Below the pieces are notes generated by a model that did not search any database, was not told the origin of the DNA, and saw nothing but the letters and a program-made list of their open reading frames with translations. 64,000 nt of DNA from CAYWRZ01 sp964460845 (lineage in GTDB: Bacteria; Bacteroidota; Bacteroidia; Flavobacteriales_D; UBA2798): NCBI GenBank assembly GCA_964460845.1, contig CAYWRZ010000007.1:124001-188000 (forward strand). Direction: 5' to 3'. The position numbers and the translations under genes are program-made. Shown piece by piece: positions 61,086 through 64,000 of the stretch. Numbering within the stretch: the stretch's first letter is position 1; each line of letters begins with the position of its first letter.

Positions 61086-61382
61086 TTAACGCTTGCTGTA
61101 TCTTGTCTCCGGATCCCTTTTTTCATGCGTAACTGAATAAACAACGATTTTAGTTTCTTCAATTTCGTAAACAACTAGGTAAGGAAACTTTTTGATGATT
61201 CCACACCTGAACTGTTCTTGTTTTATTTGAAAAGCCTCTGGTTTTTTTTCGATGTATTGAAGGACATCTAAGAGGGCTTTTTCAAACTTTTGAGCTAACT
61301 CTTCTTTCTCGTTGTGATAATAGGCAATAATTTCCCTTACGTCGTTTTCAGCCTGTTCAACAACTGTCAATGAACGCTTCAT
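61086..61382 (-). CDS. RelE/ParE-family toxin
   Basis: A 98-residue protein of the RelE/ParE fold: LTVVEQAENDVREIIAYYHN at the start, then FEKALLDVLQYIEKKPEAFQ, FRCGIIKKFPYLVVYEIEE, and the end VYSVTHEKRDPETRY. The FPYLVVYEI strand and the last basic stretch are typical. RelE members cleave mRNA on the ribosome and ParE members inhibit gyrase; this one looks ParE-like, but activity is not certain. Its start overlaps the antitoxin stop by 4 nt. Confidence 0.88.
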   Translation of the reverse strand: MKRSLTVVEQAENDVREIIAYYHNEKEELAQKFEKALLDVLQYIEKKPEAFQIKQEQFRCGIIKKFPYLVVYEIEETKIVVYSVTHEKRDPETRYSKR

Positions 61383-61609
61383 TTCTGTAGCCGTTTGGAA
61401 AACTCTTTGAGGGAATACCCTTTTGTTTTTCCTTCTTTGTACAGCTTCTTTCTTTCGTTGAGTTCTTTTAACTCTTTTTCAGAAAAGAAAGGCAAATCAG
61501 TGCTATCTTCTTCACCTTCAAAAATGGCCTTAATCCTTTTAAGGACGGACTCATTTTGGGTGCCAAGAAGCTTACTGATAAGTGATAGTTTTTCAGCCTG
61601 AATATTCAT
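61379..61609 (-). CDS. antitoxin for the RelE/ParE toxin
   Basis: A 76-residue, highly charged protein directly before the toxin gene, with a 4-nt overlap. The start (MNIQAEKLSLISKLLGTQNE) is a short helix pair often found in Bacteroidota antitoxins; the middle is acidic (EGEEDSTDLPFFSEKELKEL) and the end is basic (KGYSLKEFSKRLQK). It should bind the toxin and repress the shared promoter upstream of 61609. Confidence 0.85.
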   Translation of the reverse strand: MNIQAEKLSLISKLLGTQNESVLKRIKAIFEGEEDSTDLPFFSEKELKELNERKKLYKEGKTKGYSLKEFSKRLQK

Positions 61610-61659
61610 AACTGGAAAGTATTACTTTCAAAGATACGAAAAATGTGTAAGTGTTAAAA

Positions 61660-61824
61660 ATGGGCCATTCTGTAGTCCGGGAAAAAAAGCGGTTCAAAAA
61701 CGGCGCTGTCAAAATAGCAGCCCCAAATCTTAAAACGTACTGCCAATGGGCAAAGGAAAATCTGACAAGTGGTTCACCCCTTAAAAAGTCCATTTTCTCA
61801 AAAAGCGCAAAATCAACGTTTTAA
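61660..61824 (+). CDS. small basic open frame, doubtful
   Basis: A 54-residue plus-strand frame with an ATG (MGHSVVREKKRFKNGAVKIA, then PNLKTYCQWAKENLTSG). It has no recognised family and could be a chance frame or a gene scrap. It overlaps a minus-strand frame that looks less protein-like. Part of the iterated motif cluster lies inside it, which makes it less likely to be coding. Confidence 0.25.
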   Translation: MGHSVVREKKRFKNGAVKIAAPNLKTYCQWAKENLTSGSPLKKSIFSKSAKSTF

Positions 61825-61967
61825 CCTGAAAATAATTTTCTTCTCTTGTGCATCCTTTTTTTTTTGAACCACTTAAAAAAGGCGCGAGTTTATTGGTCTC
61901 AAGTGGTTCAGTGATGCAAAAAATGCGGTGAACCACTTGCGAACTACTTGTCAGGTATGAACTACTT
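61767..61967. repeat. iterated AAGTGGTTCA motif, four exact copies and two variants
   Basis: AAGTGGTTCA is found at 61767-61776 and 61901-61910 in direct orientation; its reverse complement TGAACCACTT is at 61865-61874 and 61929-61938. GAACTACTT variants lie at 61941 and 61958. This density within 201 bases is far above chance. The motif could be an operator array for the antitoxin or the small gene, or an iteron set. Confidence 0.8.
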
Positions 61968-62000
61968 ATGTCATTTTCTTTGTATGATTTTTGTGTTTTT

Positions 62001-62102
62001 ATGAAGCCAACCGCCCAGTATTACCGGGGCAATCGACCAAAGTACAAAACGTATTCATACAAAAGAGCGAACCTTCATAATGCGCGAAAGTTGGCAAAGT
62101 AA
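62001..62102 (+). CDS. tiny basic open frame, doubtful
   Basis: A 33-residue frame with ATG (MKPTAQYYRGNRPKYKTYSY, then KRANLHNARKLAK). It is very basic and Tyr-rich and starts 33 bases after the last iterated motif. It may be a small real peptide or a scrap of a longer gene. No family is recognised. Confidence 0.3.
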   Translation: MKPTAQYYRGNRPKYKTYSYKRANLHNARKLAK

Positions 62103-62164
62103 GTAAGCAGTCTAATCAGGATGTCAAAGAGCGGGTTTATTCAGATAGGAATTTACTACAGACT

Positions 62165-62839
62165 TTACATGATAGAGCCAGGTAAGAAGGCTCCGGAAGT
62201 GTCAGTATCGTAGATATTACCTATTTTATCAATTATGTTTTCTTTTTCTTGGTGTAACGAATCGGAATATACATCTGAGTAGTACATTCCTGTTAATCCT
62301 GAATTTATGCCTACGAAATATACAACATCCCATACATAGGATAAAGTATTTTTGTATTTAATAAATCTGAATTTATAAATATCTTCATCACTATTTTTTA
62401 TTATTTTATCCAAAGTGACTGTATATTCTCTTGGAAAAGATTCATCGTGAAATTCCCTTTTTGCGTCATATTTGTATGTTACTGTGTCTCCCGGCTTTAA
62501 ATTGAAATCCCAAAGAACGTAGGGATACTTTGCTCTTTCTTGAGAAAGATATTTTTCTCGAACATATATTCGGTTTTCATGTAGGAATAACTCACCGGAT
62601 TGGTCATATTCGAATTTGCCTTCTACTTTTAATTCAATAGGTAAATCAGACATTTCATAATTGTAGAAGCATGAATCGCCTTTTTGTACAGGAGTCAATT
62701 TTAGCACAGGCAATTTTGAATGACCGTTTTCTGTGAGGTAATTTTGAAAATAGTCAGGGGTACAAGATTCATTTTTTTCTTTACAGGATGCAAGAATTAA
62801 AATGAATAACACAACCGATATAACTTTGTTTTTTCTCAT
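62165..62839 (-). CDS. lipoprotein, candidate immunity protein
   Basis: A 224-residue lipoprotein (lipobox LASC, residue 19). The mature part starts KEKNESCTPDYFQNYLTENG and then has beta-rich sequence (GKFEYDQSGELFLHENRIYV, VTYKYDAKREFHDESFP). It begins inside the end of the Rhs-tip gene, overlapping by 59 nt, on the same strand. Immunity proteins usually follow their toxin in this way, and a lipoprotein would protect the periplasm. The role is inferred from position only. Confidence 0.6.
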   Translation of the reverse strand: MRKNKVISVVLFILILASCKEKNESCTPDYFQNYLTENGHSKLPVLKLTPVQKGDSCFYNYEMSDLPIELKVEGKFEYDQSGELFLHENRIYVREKYLSQERAKYPYVLWDFNLKPGDTVTYKYDAKREFHDESFPREYTVTLDKIIKNSDEDIYKFRFIKYKNTLSYVWDVVYFVGINSGLTGMYYSDVYSDSLHQEKENIIDKIGNIYDTDTSGAFLPGSIM

Positions 62840-63941
62840 AGCTATTCTTCTTTATTTTTTTGTCGGCAGCCGCTTTTAGCCTTTTCCCAACGCTTTTTGC
62901 GCTCTCTTCTACTTGCTTTTTAACTTCTCCAGCACGGGTATTATCTTTAACGTCTTTGTAGAGAGGAGATTTGTTTGGGTGATTATTCTTGTAGAAATCA
63001 GCCCCATTAAATTCGGCGTGTTCTTCTGCCTGAGTTTTTTTCTTGTCGAGTATATAATTTTTAGCGTGGGCATCTGCTTCGTGAAGTATAACAAAGGCAA
63101 GCCTTTTAACAGCATTTTCTGTTACTTCTTGATTTGAAAAGGCTTTTTCTGTAGCAAATTCACTAAATTCTTTATTTAGCTTTATTACAATTGCTTGTCT
63201 TCCTTCACTTAGTGTTTCGTCTATGCCATCTATTAGGAAAGCGTCGCTTTCAATACTTTCTTTTATTATAGTAGTTACGCCAAGTGCACGTGTCATATTT
63301 TCCTCTGTTCCTTCTGGAGTTAGTTCACGATCTATTCTTTTGTCCTCCATTTGGTATTTGGTAGTAGCTTCTACTATATATACATCATATTTGGTGTTAA
63401 TATTTGGGTCAGTAACGATGCGTTCAAATTCTTTCCATACCTCAGTTTGTTTAACTACAGCCATGGCAAGTCTAAAGCCTAAATTCTGCTTACCTGTGAT
63501 AATTAACTTTTCAGCTCCTTCAAGGTCAATAGCTCTGATTACGTCATTTTCCGCAAATGCGTAGGTGCTGTTCCACGGATAATCGTTTCTGAGCGGGTCT
63601 ATGCTCAGGAACCTTCCTATCCTTGCATCGTGTATTCTGTATTTGAATGAATAGTAAGATTTACTCCCGTCCATTTCGTTATCCGATTCTTGTCCCTGCA
63701 TCCCATACCTATACTCGTGCCCCGCTGCTGTTTCGAAGCGCCCCGGCATTTGCATTCCGAAGGGGTAGTAGTCGGAGTAGGATTTAATATCAGCTTGGTA
63801 AAAGCTGACATTCCCTGAGCTGGATATTTCTTGCGGTATAGCGCGGTCTGAGACGGTGCTGATTACATGTTGTAAGGGGTAAGTGTTATCCGCGTTTTTT
63901 TCGTGTATTTGTTGGGCTTTATATAGGGATTGCTTTTCCAT
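62781..63941 (-). CDS. Rhs-core tip with C-terminal toxin domain
   Basis: I use the ATG at 63941 (MEKQSLYKAQQIHEKNADNT), giving 386 residues. Residues 40-150 are the end of an Rhs core: YYPFGMQMPGRFETAAGHEY, KYRIHDARIGRFLSIDPLRN and YAFAENDVIRAIDLEG. The remainder is a variable toxin domain with HEADAHAKNY (a His-Glu-x3-His zinc-type motif) and basic ends. The long Rhs body normally upstream is missing, so this is an orphan tip or the upstream part lies beyond the window. The likely immunity gene follows. Confidence 0.7.
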   Translation of the reverse strand: MEKQSLYKAQQIHEKNADNTYPLQHVISTVSDRAIPQEISSSGNVSFYQADIKSYSDYYPFGMQMPGRFETAAGHEYRYGMQGQESDNEMDGSKSYYSFKYRIHDARIGRFLSIDPLRNDYPWNSTYAFAENDVIRAIDLEGAEKLIITGKQNLGFRLAMAVVKQTEVWKEFERIVTDPNINTKYDVYIVEATTKYQMEDKRIDRELTPEGTEENMTRALGVTTIIKESIESDAFLIDGIDETLSEGRQAIVIKLNKEFSEFATEKAFSNQEVTENAVKRLAFVILHEADAHAKNYILDKKKTQAEEHAEFNGADFYKNNHPNKSPLYKDVKDNTRAGEVKKQVEESAKSVGKRLKAAADKKIKKNSYEKKQSYIGCVIHFNSCIL

Positions 63942-63950
63942 GTAAACAAA

Positions 63951-63974
63951 AATCAACTAAAAACTTAGTTGATT
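63951..63974. repeat. perfect 10-bp inverted repeat
   Basis: AATCAACTAA and TTAGTTGATT flank AAAC, just upstream of the Rhs-tip start. It may be a terminator of the upstream gene or the end of a mobile element. Confidence 0.85.
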
Positions 63975-64000
63975 AAAGGCATTTTTTATGTCTTAGTTTT

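Noticed and set aside
61767..61967. Plasmid replication origin with iterons
   Set aside because: No replication initiator gene is in the window; kept only as an unexplained array.

Overview
The window comes from a Bacteroidota chromosome. The evidence is the T9SS/gliding gene set (GldJ, PorU, PorV, PorP-like proteins, a second PorU-type sortase), C-terminal T9SS sorting domains on secreted proteins, SPase II lipoproteins with minimal lipoboxes, the -33 TTTG / -7 TAnnTTTG promoter pattern seen upstream of several genes, and the general absence of strong Shine-Dalgarno sites. The class cannot be fixed from the sequence; the order gldJ-porU-porV-cdd-pdhA-pdhC resembles gliding Flavobacteriia and relatives (from memory).

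Layout. (1) 1-11 kb is an AT-rich accessory stretch: small stress-type proteins (NTF2-like, VOC, FAD monooxygenase, SIP-type flavoprotein with an AraC regulator), WG-repeat and OB-fold lipoproteins, and scraps of broken WG-repeat genes. (2) 11-13 kb is a GbsR/MarR regulator followed by two methyltransferases, one with a signal peptide, behind an operator-like promoter. (3) 13.6-25.4 kb is mostly secreted or surface proteins: a seven-repeat T9SS cargo protein, an S41 peptidase, three alpha/beta-hydrolases (one with a T9SS tail, one with a CBM20-like tail), a WG-repeat protein and a PorP-like barrel. (4) 25.5-42.3 kb is the core: purS and pssA, a PorV/PorQ-like protein with a 1,724-residue PorU2-type sortase, a five-fold 18-residue repeat protein, GldJ, PorP/SprF, PorU, PorV and IspF. 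(5) 42.3-47.1 kb holds a polyphosphate-polymerase (VTC) and DUF4956 pair, cytidine deaminase, and pyruvate dehydrogenase E1 and E2. (6) 47-55.8 kb holds an rRNA methyltransferase with an M16 peptidase, YceI, and a helix-hairpin-helix barrel protein paired with a PorV-like protein. (7) 56-64 kb is a second AT-rich accessory stretch: tRNA-Val followed by two decayed tRNA-like/GIY-YIG units, small membrane proteins and lipoproteins, a lone DDE recombinase, a cluster of palindromes, a RelE/ParE toxin-antitoxin pair, an iterated 10-bp motif, and an Rhs-tip toxin with a candidate immunity lipoprotein.

How the parts fit: PorU and PorV (with GldJ and PorP) form the attachment and gliding side of type IX secretion, which would export and anchor the T9SS-tailed proteins encoded at 13.6 and 18.7 kb. 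The most unusual structure is the tRNA-Val locus, where the 3' end of the tRNA plus its terminator is duplicated and each copy is followed in the same reading frame by a remnant of a small GIY-YIG nuclease gene, as if a tRNA-targeting nuclease unit had inserted twice and decayed.
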